Source of the DNA: Agrobacterium cavarae
GTDB taxonomy: Bacteria; Pseudomonadota; Alphaproteobacteria; Rhizobiales; Rhizobiaceae
Direction: 5' to 3'
NCBI RefSeq assembly: GCF_004310285.1
Contig: NZ_SISF01000013.1
Coordinates: forward strand, 105,424-144,544
Length of the DNA stretch: 39,121 nucleotides
Positions within the stretch are counted from its first letter, which is position 1. Each line of letters begins with the position of its first letter. The translations under genes were made by a program, and so were the position numbers. This document shows positions 1 through 9,400 of this stretch, in pieces. The notes beneath the pieces were generated by a model. It made no database searches, was not told the origin of the DNA, and saw only the letters and a program-made list of their open reading frames with translations.

Positions 1-971
1 AACCGTTTGGTCTCATTGCGGCGGTCCGCGCTCAGCAGCGGAATATGATCGATGAAGACGGTATCGAAGCGATCGGCAATGGCCAGAAAATCGGACGCGC
101 CGAGCGGCTTCTCGCAAAGATCGCGGAAGGTGAAGCGCGCCACCCGTCCCGCCGCGCGCGGCACGAGAACAACGCGACCCTTCATCTCGATCTCCACTGG
201 CGCAACGACCTGACCTGCAGTCAGATGATGCCAGGCCATGTCCATCGCCTGATCGGCAGCGCCATCGAGCGGCGTCACATAGACGGGCAGGCTTTTGACC
301 TTCTCCATGCGGTAATCGATCGGGCTATCGAGCGAAACGACGTCGACATTCTGCTTGAGGAGATCGATGAACGGCAGGAAGAGACCACGATTGAGGCCGT
401 CCTTGTAGAGATTGTCCGGGACGACATTGGAGGTGGTGACCAGCGTACAGCCATTGGCGAATAGCTCGGTGAAGAGCCGCGCAAGGATCATCGCGTCGGC
501 AATGTCCGTGACGGTGAATTCGTCGAAGCAGAGCAGTTCGGCTTCGGCAAGCAATTGCGCGGCGACCGGCGGAATGGGATCGGCCTGTTTGGTCTCGCCG
601 TTCTTCAGCTTCTGCCGGTGTGCGTGGACGCGATTATGCACATCGGCCATGAATTCATGGAAATGGCAGCGGCGCTTCTTCTCCACCGGCGCCATCTGGA
701 AGAACATGTCCATCAGCATCGTCTTGCCGCGCCCGACGCTGCCATGGACATAAAGCCCCTTGACGGACGGCGAGGCGGCGGCCTTGCGGGCAAACATCCA
801 GCCAAGCGCGCTCTTCTTCTTCGCGGGCTTGCGCAGTTTCAGGTCGGAGAGGATTCTGTCGAGATGGGCCGCAACGCCGAGTTGGGCGGCATCGGCCTTC
901 AACTCGCCGGACGCCGTCAATGCGTTGAGTTGCTCAACGACACTATGGTTGTAGTCCGGCACTCGCTGCAT
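1..971 (-). CDS. zapE: ZapE/AFG1-family P-loop ATPase (C-terminus cut by window edge)
   Basis: Reading the minus strand from an ATG at 971 gives an open frame to the window edge (323 complete codons), so the C-terminus is missing. A Walker A loop, GSVGRGKT, lies at residues 77-84 and a Walker B block with FDEF at 149-152, followed by a TTSN sensor-like motif; near the window edge it reads DHIPLLSADRRNE, a strongly conserved AFG1/ZapE segment. The family (ZapE in E. coli, Afg1/LACE1 in mitochondria) contains AAA-like ATPases linked to cell division under stress and to quality control of respiratory proteins. Its position downstream of the sdh genes fits the latter, but that link is inference. 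The family assignment is firm; the cellular role here is not shown by sequence. Confidence 0.93.
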   Translation of the reverse strand, partial: MQRVPDYNHSVVEQLNALTASGELKADAAQLGVAAHLDRILSDLKLRKPAKKKSALGWMFARKAAASPSVKGLYVHGSVGRGKTMLMDMFFQMAPVEKKRRCHFHEFMADVHNRVHAHRQKLKNGETKQADPIPPVAAQLLAEAELLCFDEFTVTDIADAMILARLFTELFANGCTLVTTSNVVPDNLYKDGLNRGLFLPFIDLLKQNVDVVSLDSPIDYRMEKVKSLPVYVTPLDGAADQAMDMAWHHLTAGQVVAPVEIEMKGRVVLVPRAAGRVARFTFRDLCEKPLGASDFLAIADRFDTVFIDHIPLLSADRRNETKR

Positions 972-1035
972 GGAGAAAGACCCCGCGCGCGAAGCGCACG
1001 TCGCTTACAGCAGACGCGCGCTCCCCGTCGATCTG

Positions 1036-1569
1036 TTATCGGCTCAGACTCAGAGGCTGGCCGTTATTGGTCGTACCGTCGTAACGGGCATCGGAGGTCT
1101 TGTAGACGCGACCGATCGTATCGCCTTGACGGTTCTTGAACTGGACCATCTTGCCCGAGACTTCCCAGGAGCCCATGGCTGTCAGGTCGCCGGTGCAACC
1201 GCGCGTACCGCCGCGCGAACCGCTGCCGAGATTGGTGAGCGTCAGGAACATATCGCAATTGGCGCCGCCATTGGACACACGCCAGTTGCCGACCATCGAT
1301 TCCTTGGTCACATCCAGAGCCGTCGTCGGCGCACCCGCTGCGACAGTGGCGCTGCCGGGCGGCGTTGCCGTCGGAGCCGTCGGGAACTGGGAAGAACCAC
1401 CGGGAGGAGGAAGCGCGCCGGACTGGACCGATGGAACTGGCTGCGCCTGAAGCGGCGGCGTATAGCCGGGACCCGCATTCGAATTGCTGCTATAATCGTA
1501 AGAGGTACGCTGGCAACCGGCGAGGCCGATAACGACCGCAAGGCCCGTCACCACATATCTAACTTGCAT
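1036..1569 (-). CDS. Omp19/Inh-family outer-membrane lipoprotein
   Basis: A 177-residue protein starting with a lipoprotein signal peptide: hydrophobic segment at residues 5-17 and lipobox L-A-G-C with the acylated cysteine at 19. A Pro/Ser/Gly/Ala-rich linker (about 25-85) leads to a compact C-terminal domain (about 88-177) of the AprI/Inh metalloprotease-inhibitor type, with the features GNWRV, two cysteines (CDMF and GCTGDL) and [12 protein letters not shown]. Brucella Omp19 and rhizobial homologues share this layout; members are surface lipoproteins reported to inhibit proteases. It lies between zapE and sdhB on the same strand, but the sdh terminator upstream suggests its own transcription. 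The protein family is convincing; inhibitory activity is inferred from relatives. Confidence 0.88.
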   Translation of the reverse strand: MQVRYVVTGLAVVIGLAGCQRTSYDYSSNSNAGPGYTPPLQAQPVPSVQSGALPPPGGSSQFPTAPTATPPGSATVAAGAPTTALDVTKESMVGNWRVSNGGANCDMFLTLTNLGSGSRGGTRGCTGDLTAMGSWEVSGKMVQFKNRQGDTIGRVYKTSDARYDGTTNNGQPLSLSR

Positions 1570-1720
1570 CTCAAGCTCCCGATTCTCGTCGCTTCGGAAA
1601 ATTCATGGTTACACAAAGCGGCCGAATTATTACCAAAGCCTTAGCTAAGGCAAGACGCGGCAACGATAATTGCCATTTCGACGGCATTTTAGGAAAATTC
1701 TTCGCCGCTTTCGAATGAAG

Positions 1721-1745
1721 AAGCCGCGACCTGTGGCCGCGGCTT
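1721..1745 (-). terminator. Hairpin terminator after sdhB
   Basis: Perfect 8-bp arms AAGCCGCG (1721-1728) and CGCGGCTT (1738-1745) around a 9-nt loop, starting 27 bp past the sdhB stop. On the minus strand the second arm is followed by a T-rich stretch (TTCTTCATTC), as expected for an intrinsic terminator of the sdh operon. Confidence 0.65.
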
Positions 1746-1772
1746 GCGAACATTACAGATACAAGGCGACCG

Positions 1773-2552
1773 TCACACGCGACGCTCGACCATCATCTTC
1801 TTGATCTCGGCAATCGCCTTGGCAGGGTTCAGACCCTTGGGGCAGGCTTGCGCGCAGTTCATGATCGTGTGGCAGCGATACAGACGGAAAGGGTCTTCGA
1901 GATTGTCGAGACGCTCGCCGGTTGCTTCGTCGCGGCTGTCGATCAGCCAGCGATAGGCCTGCAGCAGAACGGCCGGACCAAGATAACGGTCGCCATTCCA
2001 CCAGTAGCTGGGACAGGACGTGGAGCAGCAGGCGCATAGAATGCACTCGTAAAGACCATCCAGCTTCTGGCGGTCTTCGTGGCTCTGCTTCCATTCCTTC
2101 GCAGGCGGTGGAGATACAGTCTTCAGCCACGGCTCGATCGAGCGGTGCTGTGCGTAGAAGTTCGACAGATCCGGCACCAGGTCCTTGACCACCGGCATAT
2201 GCGGCAGAGGATAGACCTTTACCGTGCCGTTGATCTCTTCCATGCCCTTGGTGCAGGCGAGCGTATTCGTGCCGTCGATATTCATCGCGCAGGAACCGCA
2301 AATGCCTTCACGACAGGAACGGCGAAGTGTGAGCGTCGGATCGATCTTGTTCTTGATGTACAAAAGCGCATCGAGAACCATCGGGCCGCAATCATCGATA
2401 TCGATGTAATAGGTATCGATGCGCGGGTTCTGGCCGTCGTCAGGGTTCCAGCGATAGATCCGGTATTCGCGAATATTCTTCGCGCCTGCCGGCTTCGGCC
2501 AGACCTTGCCTTCGGTCATCTGAGAGTTTTTGGGGAGAGCAAGTTCAACCAT
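1773..2552 (-). CDS. sdhB: Succinate dehydrogenase iron-sulfur subunit
   Basis: A 259-residue SdhB carrying electrons from the flavin to ubiquinone in complex II. All three cluster motifs are visible: the [2Fe-2S] set [10 protein letters not shown]...C in the ferredoxin domain, the [4Fe-4S] set [12 protein letters not shown], and the [3Fe-4S] set [17 protein letters not shown]. The frame extends two codons upstream to a TTG, but the ATG at 2552 is preceded by GAGAGG at an 8-nt spacing and matches the start of rhizobial homologues (MVELALP). It begins 17 bp after the sdhA stop, so it is the last gene of sdhCDAB. Length and motifs are typical. Confidence 0.98.
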   Translation of the reverse strand: MVELALPKNSQMTEGKVWPKPAGAKNIREYRIYRWNPDDGQNPRIDTYYIDIDDCGPMVLDALLYIKNKIDPTLTLRRSCREGICGSCAMNIDGTNTLACTKGMEEINGTVKVYPLPHMPVVKDLVPDLSNFYAQHRSIEPWLKTVSPPPAKEWKQSHEDRQKLDGLYECILCACCSTSCPSYWWNGDRYLGPAVLLQAYRWLIDSRDEATGERLDNLEDPFRLYRCHTIMNCAQACPKGLNPAKAIAEIKKMMVERRV

Positions 2553-2569
2553 GTCCAATACCTCTCAAA

Positions 2570-4411
2570 TCAATAGACGCGTGCTTTTGGCTCGATCTTT
2601 TTGGGATCGATGCCATCGGCGATGAGTTCGGTGTGAACCGGACGGTAGTCGAGCTTGACGTCGCCCGCTTCGCTGACCCAGGCCAGCGTGTGCTTGCGCC
2701 AGTTGACGTCGTCGCGGCCGGCGAAAGGACCATCGGTATAGTCCTCGCGCGCATGCGAGCCGCGGCTTTCCTTGCGGGCTTCCGCGCCGTAGACCGTGGT
2801 GATGGCGTTGGCCATCAGGTTTTCCAGTTCCAGCGTTTCCACCAGATCGGAATTCCACACCATCGAGCGGTCGGTCACCTTCACATCGGGAAGTTCCTTC
2901 CAGATGGCGGAGAGACGTTCGCAGCCATTGGCAAGCGATTCCTGCGTGCGGAACACAGCGGCGTCTTCCTGCATGGCGCGCTGCATCTTGTCCCGAAGCA
3001 CGGCCGTCGGCGTGCTGCCGCTGGCGTTGCGCAGGCGATCGAAGCGATCCATGATCTTGTCGCAGGCAGCAATGTTGAGCGCAGGTACCGGCTCCTCGCG
3101 GTTGATGACCTGGGCGGCGCGAATGGCGGCCGCACGACCGAAGACCACGAGGTCGATCAGCGAGTTGGAGCCAAGACGGTTTGCACCGTGAACCGAGGCG
3201 CAGCCTGCTTCGCCAACAGCCATCAGGCCAGGTGCGATGCGACCAGGGTTTTCGCTGTCGGCGTTCAGCACTTCACCCCAATAGTTGGTCGGAATGCCGC
3301 CCATATTGTAGTGAACCGTCGGCAGAACCGGGATCGGTTCGCGCGTCACGTCCACGCCAGCGAAGATCTTGGCGCTTTCGGAAATGCCCGGAAGACGCTC
3401 ATGCAGAACCGCCGGATCAAGGTGATCGAGGTGGAGGAAGATGTGGTCCTTGTTCTTGCCCACACCTCGGCCTTCGCGGATTTCCATGGTCATGCAGCGC
3501 GACACGACGTCGCGCGATGCCAGGTCCTTGGCAGACGGAGCGTAACGCTCCATGAAGCGCTCGCCTTCAGAGTTGACCAGATAGCCGCCTTCGCCGCGCG
3601 CGCCTTCGGTGATCAGGCAGCCTGCGCCGTAAATGCCAGTCGGGTGGAACTGAACGAACTCCATATCCTGAAGCGGAAGGCCGGCGCGTGCAATCATGCC
3701 GCCGCCATCACCCGTGCAGGTATGCGCGGAGGTGGCGGAGAAATAGGCGCGACCGTAACCGCCGGTCGCCAGAACGACCATCTTGGCGGAGAAACGGTGA
3801 ATGGTGCCGTCGTCGAGGTTCCAGGCAACGACGCCGGTGCAGCGGCCGTCATCCGACATGATCAGGTCGAGCGCGAAATACTCGATGAAGAATTCCGCAT
3901 TGTTGCGCAGCGACTGGCCATAGAGCGTGTGCAGAATTGCATGGCCAGTACGGTCGGCGGCAGCGCAGGTGCGCTGTACCGGCGGGCCTTCGCCGTAATT
4001 CTGCATGTGACCGCCAAACGGGCGCTGGTAGATCTTGCCTTCGGCGTTACGCGAGAAGGGCACGCCATAATGCTCGAGCTCATAGACCGCCTTTGGCGCT
4101 TCCATGGCGAGATACTGCATGGCGTCCACGTCGCCGAGCCAGTCGGAACCCTTGACGGTGTCGTATAGGTGCCACTGCCAACAGTCGGGCGTCATGTTGA
4201 CGAGCGAGGCGGCGATGCCGCCCTGGGCGGCAACGGTGTGCGAACGGGTCGGGAAAACCTTGGTGATGCAGGCGGTCTTGAAGCCCTGCTCGGCCATGCC
4301 GAGCGTGGCGCGCAGACCAGCGCCGCCAGCACCCACGACGATGACGTCATAGGAGTGATCGACGTAAGTATAGGCCTTGCCGTTCTGGGAGGGTGAACTG
4401 TTCGGTGCCAT
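2570..4411 (-). CDS. sdhA: Succinate dehydrogenase flavoprotein subunit
   Basis: A 613-residue SdhA, which oxidises succinate to fumarate on covalently bound FAD. The N-terminal dinucleotide fold shows [11 protein letters not shown], and SHTVAAQGG contains the histidine that carries the flavin. Active-site segments typical of the family follow ([48 protein letters not shown]). Start ATG at 4411 lies 6 bp after the sdhD stop, so the two are translationally close. Size equals the usual alphaproteobacterial SdhA. It acts with SdhB on the cytoplasmic face of the inner membrane, anchored by SdhC/SdhD. Confidence 0.98.
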   Translation of the reverse strand: MAPNSSPSQNGKAYTYVDHSYDVIVVGAGGAGLRATLGMAEQGFKTACITKVFPTRSHTVAAQGGIAASLVNMTPDCWQWHLYDTVKGSDWLGDVDAMQYLAMEAPKAVYELEHYGVPFSRNAEGKIYQRPFGGHMQNYGEGPPVQRTCAAADRTGHAILHTLYGQSLRNNAEFFIEYFALDLIMSDDGRCTGVVAWNLDDGTIHRFSAKMVVLATGGYGRAYFSATSAHTCTGDGGGMIARAGLPLQDMEFVQFHPTGIYGAGCLITEGARGEGGYLVNSEGERFMERYAPSAKDLASRDVVSRCMTMEIREGRGVGKNKDHIFLHLDHLDPAVLHERLPGISESAKIFAGVDVTREPIPVLPTVHYNMGGIPTNYWGEVLNADSENPGRIAPGLMAVGEAGCASVHGANRLGSNSLIDLVVFGRAAAIRAAQVINREEPVPALNIAACDKIMDRFDRLRNASGSTPTAVLRDKMQRAMQEDAAVFRTQESLANGCERLSAIWKELPDVKVTDRSMVWNSDLVETLELENLMANAITTVYGAEARKESRGSHAREDYTDGPFAGRDDVNWRKHTLAWVSEAGDVKLDYRPVHTELIADGIDPKKIEPKARVY

Positions 4412-4417
4412 GACGGA

Positions 4418-4798
4418 TTATCCTGCGAATGCGATTTTCAGAACGGCGAAGAGACAGAGACCGCCGACGGCCACCGCGAAGAAGGTGTTCAGCATCAGAA
4501 GAACCAGCTTCGGAACTTCCGCATGCACATAGTCCTCGATGATGACCTGCATGCCGAGCTTCATGTGGATGAGGCCGGAAATGACGACGAGGCCCATGGT
4601 CACCGCGACAAGCGGGTTCGACAGAGCCGAAACGACGACCTCGTAGGGTGCGCCGCCATACATGACGAGGAAACCGACGAAGAAGATCAGCAGCGGCACG
4701 TTGGCAACGGCCGTCACGCGCTGGCGCCAGAAATGCTCGGTGCCTTCCTTGGCCGAACCGAGACCGCGAACCTTGCCGAGAGGGGTGCGCATATCCAT
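4418..4798 (-). CDS. sdhD: Succinate dehydrogenase membrane anchor subunit SdhD
   Basis: A 126-residue hydrophobic protein with three predicted transmembrane segments (about 31-50, 60-82 and 98-122). The segment [15 protein letters not shown] between helices 2 and 3 contains the histidine and the Asp-Tyr pair associated with heme b ligation and the ubiquinone site. It sits between sdhC and sdhA with gaps of 12 and 6 bp. The first ATG (4798) is used; a second in-frame ATG two codons later (4792) is an equally possible start. With SdhC it anchors SdhAB and binds quinone. Confidence 0.95.
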   Translation of the reverse strand: MDMRTPLGKVRGLGSAKEGTEHFWRQRVTAVANVPLLIFFVGFLVMYGGAPYEVVVSALSNPLVAVTMGLVVISGLIHMKLGMQVIIEDYVHAEVPKLVLLMLNTFFAVAVGGLCLFAVLKIAFAG

Positions 4799-4810
4799 GA
4801 TGTTATCTCC

Positions 4811-5203
4811 TCAGCGCACGATCAGGGCGACAACCCAGATCAGCGCGGTCAGACAGATCGACGCGACGAAGGACGCCTTGGCGAGCTTGGTGGTGAAATG
4901 CTTGTCGAAGCCATGGCCCAGGTCCCACATGAAGTGGCGAAGACCGCCCAGCATGTGGTGAACCAGCGCCCAGGTATAGCCGATCAGGACCAGCTTGCCG
5001 ATCAGCGAACTCATGGCCCACTGTACCCAGGCATAAGCGTCGACGCCGGAGGCGGTCGCAATCAGCCACCAGGCAACGAGAAGCGTGCCGAAATAGAGTG
5101 CGCCACCGGTGATACGGTGTACAATCGACGCAACCATTGTCGGAATTGGCTTGTAGATTTGAAGATGCGGCGACAAAGGCCGATTGTTTGTCGTGTTCGC
5201 CAT
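4811..5203 (-). CDS. sdhC: Succinate dehydrogenase cytochrome b556 subunit
   Basis: A 130-residue protein opening with the family signature RPLSPHLQIYKP, then three membrane helices. SIVHRITGG and the histidine-rich HHMLGGLRHFMWDLGHG hold the quinone-site and heme-ligand residues. The open frame runs 20 codons further upstream, but the ATG at 5203 is preceded by GTGAGG at proper spacing and matches the family N-terminus, so the extension is rejected. It is the first gene of the sdhCDAB operon, so its promoter must lie in the 5204-5507 gap. Confidence 0.96.
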   Translation of the reverse strand: MANTTNNRPLSPHLQIYKPIPTMVASIVHRITGGALYFGTLLVAWWLIATASGVDAYAWVQWAMSSLIGKLVLIGYTWALVHHMLGGLRHFMWDLGHGFDKHFTTKLAKASFVASICLTALIWVVALIVR

Positions 5204-5507
5204 ATGAACCTCACGGCGTTTCCTGGCGCCGATGATAGCCGGGCGCCCCCAAACAACGCACATGACGAAAGAATGTGCATTGCACCAAGCGCGACCTTTA
5301 ATCGCAGGAGAGCATCACGACAAGTACAATCGGCAACCGTTTTGAATTTAATCGATTGTGGTCTAAAAAATTCTGCGTGATTCTCTGGATCGAAAATAAA
5401 ATGTCGAGCGTTTCCAAACGTCAGCATTCGATTTAATTTACGTAAACGTAAAATAAAAGCAGCCTTTCCGATTGAACGGGAAGCTTAAAAACTGGATGGA
5501 GAAGATC
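5204..5507. other. Divergent intergenic region between sdhC and a secreted protein gene
   Basis: This 304-bp gap must contain the sdh operon promoter (minus) and the promoter for the gene at 5508 (plus). It is noticeably AT-rich from about 5330 to 5460. The only sharp signal I see is the 16-bp palindrome at 5437-5452, listed separately. I could not assign promoter boxes with confidence. Confidence 0.6.
5437..5452. promoter_or_regulatory. Inverted repeat TTTACGT-AA-ACGTAAA, probable operator
   Basis: Two perfect 7-bp arms separated by AA, 55 bp upstream of the ATG at 5508 and about 235 bp upstream of sdhC. The spacing is typical of a site for a dimeric repressor/activator. The shape resembles sites described for MerR-type metabolic regulators, but that comparison is from memory and weak. 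No regulator gene is adjacent. Confidence 0.45.
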
Positions 5508-5873
5508 ATGTTCAAGCAGGCATCCTGGATCATTCCAACTCTCCTGATCGCCGTTGGTTCCCCTTCTCTGGCGACCGCAAACGACTATCATCGCGACCAC
5601 CGCTCCTATCAGAGATACGGTGACTCACAGCCCTCCGTGGTCGGTGGCTATGGTCTGCCTTCCCATGTCAGAGGCATCGGCACCTATGCGGGCGGACTGA
5701 CGGCAGCGCGGTTTCCCGGCAACGGCAACTACTTCTACGCCCAAAGCGGCGGCGCCTATCTGCCGGATGATTATCGTCGAAGCACCATCGAGCCGCGCAT
5801 CATCCACGTGAACCAGCGCACATTCAATGACAGCTGCCATTATGAAGCAGGCGTCTGCGTCATCCGTCCTTAA
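5508..5873 (+). CDS. Small secreted protein of unknown function
   Basis: A 121-residue protein with a Sec signal peptide (residues 1-23, probable cleavage after ATA, before NDYH). The mature part is rich in Gly, Tyr, Arg and Ser, has no recognisable domain, and ends with two cysteines (SCHYEAGVCVIRP) that could pair in the periplasm. ATG 5508 is chosen because GGAG stands 6 nt before it; in-frame starts at 5496 (ATG) and 5472 (TTG) exist. It stands alone on the plus strand, divergent from sdhC and convergent with the next operon. I do not recognise the family. Confidence 0.75.
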   Translation: MFKQASWIIPTLLIAVGSPSLATANDYHRDHRSYQRYGDSQPSVVGGYGLPSHVRGIGTYAGGLTAARFPGNGNYFYAQSGGAYLPDDYRRSTIEPRIIHVNQRTFNDSCHYEAGVCVIRP

Positions 5874-5886
5874 GGGCTTTCGGCAG

Positions 5887-6531
5887 TCAGGACAGACGCC
5901 AGACGGTCGTCTGCTTGACTTCGCTATCCTCCAGCGCCCGCGTCACCGGCACCTGATAGGTGGCGCAGGCGGTCAGCTTCGTCTTGGGCAGATAGGCACG
6001 GCCTGGATCACCGACCAGCACGGCAACGCCCTTGGACGTGATGGTTGAAAACCATGGGATCAGCGCATCGGCAAATCCCTTGTCGTAAAACACATCACCA
6101 GCAAGCAACACGTCGGCGTCGAGATCCTTGCCGATGACATCATCTGAGATCACGTCGATCGTGACGCCGTTGACGACAGCATTCAGCATAACCGCACTCT
6201 TTGCCCAGGGATCGATATCGACCGCCAGCACGTGTGCCGCACCGGCAAGGGCCGCGGCAATCGCCACCATCCCGGAGCCGCTGGCGAAATCGACGACCCG
6301 CTTGCCGCGCACGATATCGGGATTATCGAGAACATAGCGCGCCAGCCCCTGCCCGCCGGCCCAGGCAAAGGCCCAGAAGGGCGGCGGCAGGCCGATCTCT
6401 TCCAGCTCTTCTTCCGTCTTCAACCACAGATCATGCGCTTCGCTTGCCAGATGGAGGCGAAGCTCTGGAACATGCGGCGGTGCCATGATGGTCGTATTGG
6501 CGCGGATGAAGGCGTCTGGCGCGGTCTTCAA
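5887..6531 (-). CDS. METTL20-like protein-lysine methyltransferase (ETF-beta/ribosomal L7/L12 type)
   Basis: A 214-residue class I SAM-dependent methyltransferase. Motif I reads VVDFASGSGMVAIAAA (about residues 79-94), and the segments FWAFAWAGGQGLARY before it and LLAGDVFYD after it are hallmarks of the METTL20/ETFBKMT branch, whose Agrobacterium member has been reported to methylate ETF-beta and ribosomal protein L7/L12. The conserved N-terminal FIRANTTIMAPP starts upstream of the first ATG (6486), so I use the TTG at 6531, 8 bp after the EVE-gene stop. Last gene of the tsaD operon. Substrate is inferred from the family. Confidence 0.82.
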   Translation of the reverse strand: MKTAPDAFIRANTTIMAPPHVPELRLHLASEAHDLWLKTEEELEEIGLPPPFWAFAWAGGQGLARYVLDNPDIVRGKRVVDFASGSGMVAIAAALAGAAHVLAVDIDPWAKSAVMLNAVVNGVTIDVISDDVIGKDLDADVLLAGDVFYDKGFADALIPWFSTITSKGVAVLVGDPGRAYLPKTKLTACATYQVPVTRALEDSEVKQTTVWRLS

Positions 6532-6539
6532 GGTCTGGA

Positions 6540-6983
6540 TCAGTCTGGCGAGCGCGGTGGCTTGTCGACGCCTGCCATATGGCAGACTTCCAGATATTCG
6601 TCTTCCGTCACCGGCTGGACGGAAAGCCGCATGGAGGTGACGAGCGACATGTCGGCAAGCTTCGGATTGGCCTTTACTGCCTTCAAGGTCACGGGCTTCG
6701 GCACGTCGCGGACCGCCTTGATGTGCACGCAGTCCCAGCGCGCATCCCCCTCTGCAGAGGAATCCGGCTTCGACAACTCGCAGACCTCGACGATGCCGAC
6801 GACTTCCAGCCCCTCATTGGAGTGATAGAAGAAGCCCTTGTCGCCAAGTTTCATCGCCCGCATGTTGTTGCGCGCCTGATAGTTCCGCACGCCGGTCCAT
6901 TCCTCGCCAGCCTCGCCCTTGGCCTTCTGCTGTTCCCAGGACCAGGTGTCGGGTTCGGATTTGAATAGCCAGTAATTCGCCAT
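6540..6983 (-). CDS. EVE-domain protein (thymocyte nuclear protein 1 / PUA-like)
   Basis: A 147-residue single-domain protein beginning with the EVE signature MANYWLFKSEPDTWSW and containing WTGVRNYQARNNMR and GDKGFFYHSN, which cover nearly the whole protein. EVE domains share the PUA fold and are thought to bind modified bases in DNA or RNA; many alphaproteobacterial copies are stand-alone genes like this one. The open frame begins 14 codons upstream, but the ATG at 6983 matches the family start. It lies 14 bp after the YciI gene. A link to tRNA modification with tsaD in the same operon is attractive but unproven. Confidence 0.92.
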   Translation of the reverse strand: MANYWLFKSEPDTWSWEQQKAKGEAGEEWTGVRNYQARNNMRAMKLGDKGFFYHSNEGLEVVGIVEVCELSKPDSSAEGDARWDCVHIKAVRDVPKPVTLKAVKANPKLADMSLVTSMRLSVQPVTEDEYLEVCHMAGVDKPPRSPD

Positions 6984-6997
6984 GTCGTGCTTAGTCC

Positions 6998-7291
6998 TTA
7001 CGCAGCCGGATTGTTGAAGACCCAATTATAGGGCTTCACATCGACGCTTTCGAAAAGACCCGCCTTGGCATAGGGATCGGCATCGGCAAGGGCACGTGCG
7101 ACATCGATATCGGCGGCTTCGACGATCACCAGGCTGCCATTCGGCTTGCCATCCGCATCAAGAAACGGGCCGGCGATCTTCAGCGTGCCTTCGGCGTTGA
7201 GCTTGTTGAGATGCTCCAGATGTGCAGGGCGGGTATCCATGCGCACATTCAGATGGCCAGGCTTGTCCTTGCAGATAAAGGCAAACAGCAT
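6998..7291 (-). CDS. YciI-family protein
   Basis: A 97-residue protein with the ferredoxin-like YciI fold: MLFAFICKDKPGHLNVRMDTRPAHLEHL at the start (given in parts here: MLFAFICKDKPGH then RPAHLEHL), then AGPFLDADGKPNGSLVIVEA and the characteristic DPYAKAGLF. The conserved His-Asp arrangement (H and D near ADADPY) is seen in members proposed to be small hydrolases or lyases, but no general function is established. It lies 25 bp after gpsA and 14 bp before the EVE gene, inside the same operon. The order gpsA-yciI-EVE is familiar from other Rhizobiales genomes. Confidence 0.9.
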   Translation of the reverse strand: MLFAFICKDKPGHLNVRMDTRPAHLEHLNKLNAEGTLKIAGPFLDADGKPNGSLVIVEAADIDVARALADADPYAKAGLFESVDVKPYNWVFNNPAA

Positions 7292-7316
7292 TGTCTTCTC
7301 CTCTTTTGCCCAGTCC

Positions 7317-8306
7317 CTATTCGGTGGTGATGGGCCGTGTCATCAATTGTCGCATGGCAGTGCGAATGTCCAGCCGCCCGTCGATGATCGCCGCAACGGC
7401 ATCGGTGACGGGCATGTCGATCTTGTGGTCGGCGGCAAGCCGGGACGCAACGGAGGCGGCGTAGGCGCCCTCCACCAGCCCGCCATGGAAGGCCGAGGGT
7501 GCGTCCCCCTGCCCCAGCGATATGCCGAAGCGCAGATTGCGCGATTGGTGGCTGGTGGCGGTCAGCACAAGATCGCCGAGACCGGAAAGCCCGCGCACCG
7601 TATCTGCCTGCCCGCCGACGGCAACGACAAGCCGCGACATTTCCGCAAGCCCGCGCGCAATCAAGGCCGCGCGCGCCGATTCACCCAGCCCCGCCCCTTC
7701 GACGATGCCGGCGGCGATCGCCAGCACATTCTTCAGCGCGCCACCAAGCTGCACGCCGATGCGATCGGTGGAGGCGTAGAGCCGGAAGGTCTGCCCGGAA
7801 ATGGTTTGCGCCAAGTGCTCGGCAAGTGCCGCGTCGCTGGCTGCAACCGCCATGGCTGTCGGCAGCCCCTTGGCGATATCGGCGGCAAAGCCCGGCCCGG
7901 AAAGCACGGCCACAGGATGCGACGGCAATTCCTCTTCCAAGACTTGTGTGAGAAGCAAGCCGGACGAGCGGTCGATCCCTTTCGCCAAGGTCATCACCAC
8001 GGCATCCTTAGCCAGGTAAGGACCATATTGGCGCGCCGCATCCGCCTGCGCCTGTGAGGGCATGGCAAACAGCACGATGCCGGCATTGCGCAGCACTTCG
8101 GGTTCGGCGGAATAGTTCAGCGCATCGGGAAGCGCGATTCCCGGCAGCGCCGCATCATGCACGCCATCGGCCTGCAGGTCGGCCATCAAGGACGGATCGC
8201 GGCCAAGCAGCGTGACGTCATGGCGGTTTTCCAGCGCAATCACCACCGCAATAGCCGTGCCGAAGGCACCGGACCCGATGACAACGATGGTTTCGCGCTT
8301 GCTCAT
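7317..8306 (-). CDS. gpsA: NAD(P)-dependent glycerol-3-phosphate dehydrogenase
   Basis: A 329-residue GpsA, reducing dihydroxyacetone phosphate to sn-glycerol 3-phosphate for phospholipid synthesis in the cytoplasm. The N-terminal Rossmann fold shows [25 protein letters not shown] and [13 protein letters not shown] follow; the catalytic lysine is in [13 protein letters not shown], and the C-terminal domain has [14 protein letters not shown] and the final substrate-site block SRNLRFG. The ATG at 8306 overlaps the tsaD stop by 4 bp (ATGA), so translation is coupled. Length is normal. Confidence 0.97.
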   Translation of the reverse strand: MSKRETIVVIGSGAFGTAIAVVIALENRHDVTLLGRDPSLMADLQADGVHDAALPGIALPDALNYSAEPEVLRNAGIVLFAMPSQAQADAARQYGPYLAKDAVVMTLAKGIDRSSGLLLTQVLEEELPSHPVAVLSGPGFAADIAKGLPTAMAVAASDAALAEHLAQTISGQTFRLYASTDRIGVQLGGALKNVLAIAAGIVEGAGLGESARAALIARGLAEMSRLVVAVGGQADTVRGLSGLGDLVLTATSHQSRNLRFGISLGQGDAPSAFHGGLVEGAYAASVASRLAADHKIDMPVTDAVAAIIDGRLDIRTAMRQLMTRPITTE

Positions 8307-9400
8307 GCCTTGGCTCCCCGCTTGCCAAAGCCGACCAGTGTCTTCGCATCCGCATCGAGCGGCCAGCGCGAGCGCGGCTGTGTGTCAAGACTGTCCGGCT
8401 CCATGCCTTGCGCCATGCGCTCCAATCCTGCCCAGGCGATCATCGCGGCATTATCGGTGCAAAGCGACAACGGCGGGGCGATGAAGCGGAAGCGGTGCTT
8501 GTCGCAGAGCGCCTGCAAGGTGCCGCGCAGCTCCTGATTGGCGGCGACACCACCGGCAACGACGAGGGCCGGTCCACCCTCGACGGAGGGGAAGGTTTCG
8601 GTGAAACGCTGAAGCCCGCGCCCGATCCGGTCCTGCAATGTGCGCGATACCGCCTTCTGGAAGGAGGCGCAGATATCGGCAATGTCCTGATCTGTAAGCG
8701 GGGCGATGGCAGTGGCTGCCTGCCGCACGGCCGTCTTCAGACCGGAAAAGGAGAAATCGAGCCTTGCTTCACCTACCATCGGGCGCGGCAGGGGGAAGCG
8801 ATCGGGATTGCCATTCTTCGCCGCTTTCTCAACTGCCGGTCCACCAGGATAGGGCAGACCGAGCAGCTTGGCCGTCTTGTCGAAGGCTTCGCCGAGCGCA
8901 TCGTCGATGGTCGTTCCCCAGCGCTCATATTGGCCGACACCGCGAACCAGGATCAGCTGGGTATGACCGCCGGACACGAGCAGCATCAGATAGGGGAAGG
9001 AAAGCCCGTCCGTCAGCCGCGCCGTTAATGCATGGCCTTCCAGATGGTTGATGGCATAAAGCGGCTTGCCCGCGGCCTTCGCAATTGCCTTGCCGGTCAT
9101 CAACCCGACGATCAAGCCGCCGATGAGACCAGGCCCAGAGGTGGCTGCAATCGCGTCCACTTGCCCCAGCGTGACGCCCGCCTTGGCGAGCGCTTCCTCG
9201 ATCAGCGTATCGAGGGCTTCCACATGGGCGCGGGCGGCAATTTCCGGTACCACGCCACCATAGGCGCTGTGTTCTTCCAGCTGCGACAAAACGACGTCAG
9301 AGACGATCTCACCACGGCCATCAGCATGCCGAACCACCACAGATGCAGCGGTTTCGTCACAACTGGTCTCTATGCCGAGGATACGAAGAAAGGGGGTCAT
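8303..9400 (-). CDS. tsaD: tRNA N6-adenosine threonylcarbamoyltransferase
   Basis: A 365-residue TsaD (Kae1/Gcp family), which transfers the threonylcarbamoyl group to A37 of ANN-decoding tRNAs together with TsaB and TsaE. Visible motifs: [16 protein letters not shown] at the N-terminus, the metal-binding histidines in [12 protein letters not shown], the phosphate/nucleotide segments [13 protein letters not shown] and [12 protein letters not shown], and the C-terminal [12 protein letters not shown]. First gene of the minus-strand operon leading through gpsA; divergent from hemC with only 66 bp between the starts, a very common arrangement in Rhizobiales. Confidence 0.97.
   Translation of the reverse strand: MTPFLRILGIETSCDETAASVVVRHADGRGEIVSDVVLSQLEEHSAYGGVVPEIAARAHVEALDTLIEEALAKAGVTLGQVDAIAATSGPGLIGGLIVGLMTGKAIAKAAGKPLYAINHLEGHALTARLTDGLSFPYLMLLVSGGHTQLILVRGVGQYERWGTTIDDALGEAFDKTAKLLGLPYPGGPAVEKAAKNGNPDRFPLPRPMVGEARLDFSFSGLKTAVRQAATAIAPLTDQDIADICASFQKAVSRTLQDRIGRGLQRFTETFPSVEGGPALVVAGGVAANQELRGTLQALCDKHRFRFIAPPLSLCTDNAAMIAWAGLERMAQGMEPDSLDTQPRSRWPLDADAKTLVGFGKRGAKA

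Noticed and set aside
2633..4168. A 511-codon open frame on the plus strand
   Set aside because: Antisense of sdhA, whose family assignment is certain.
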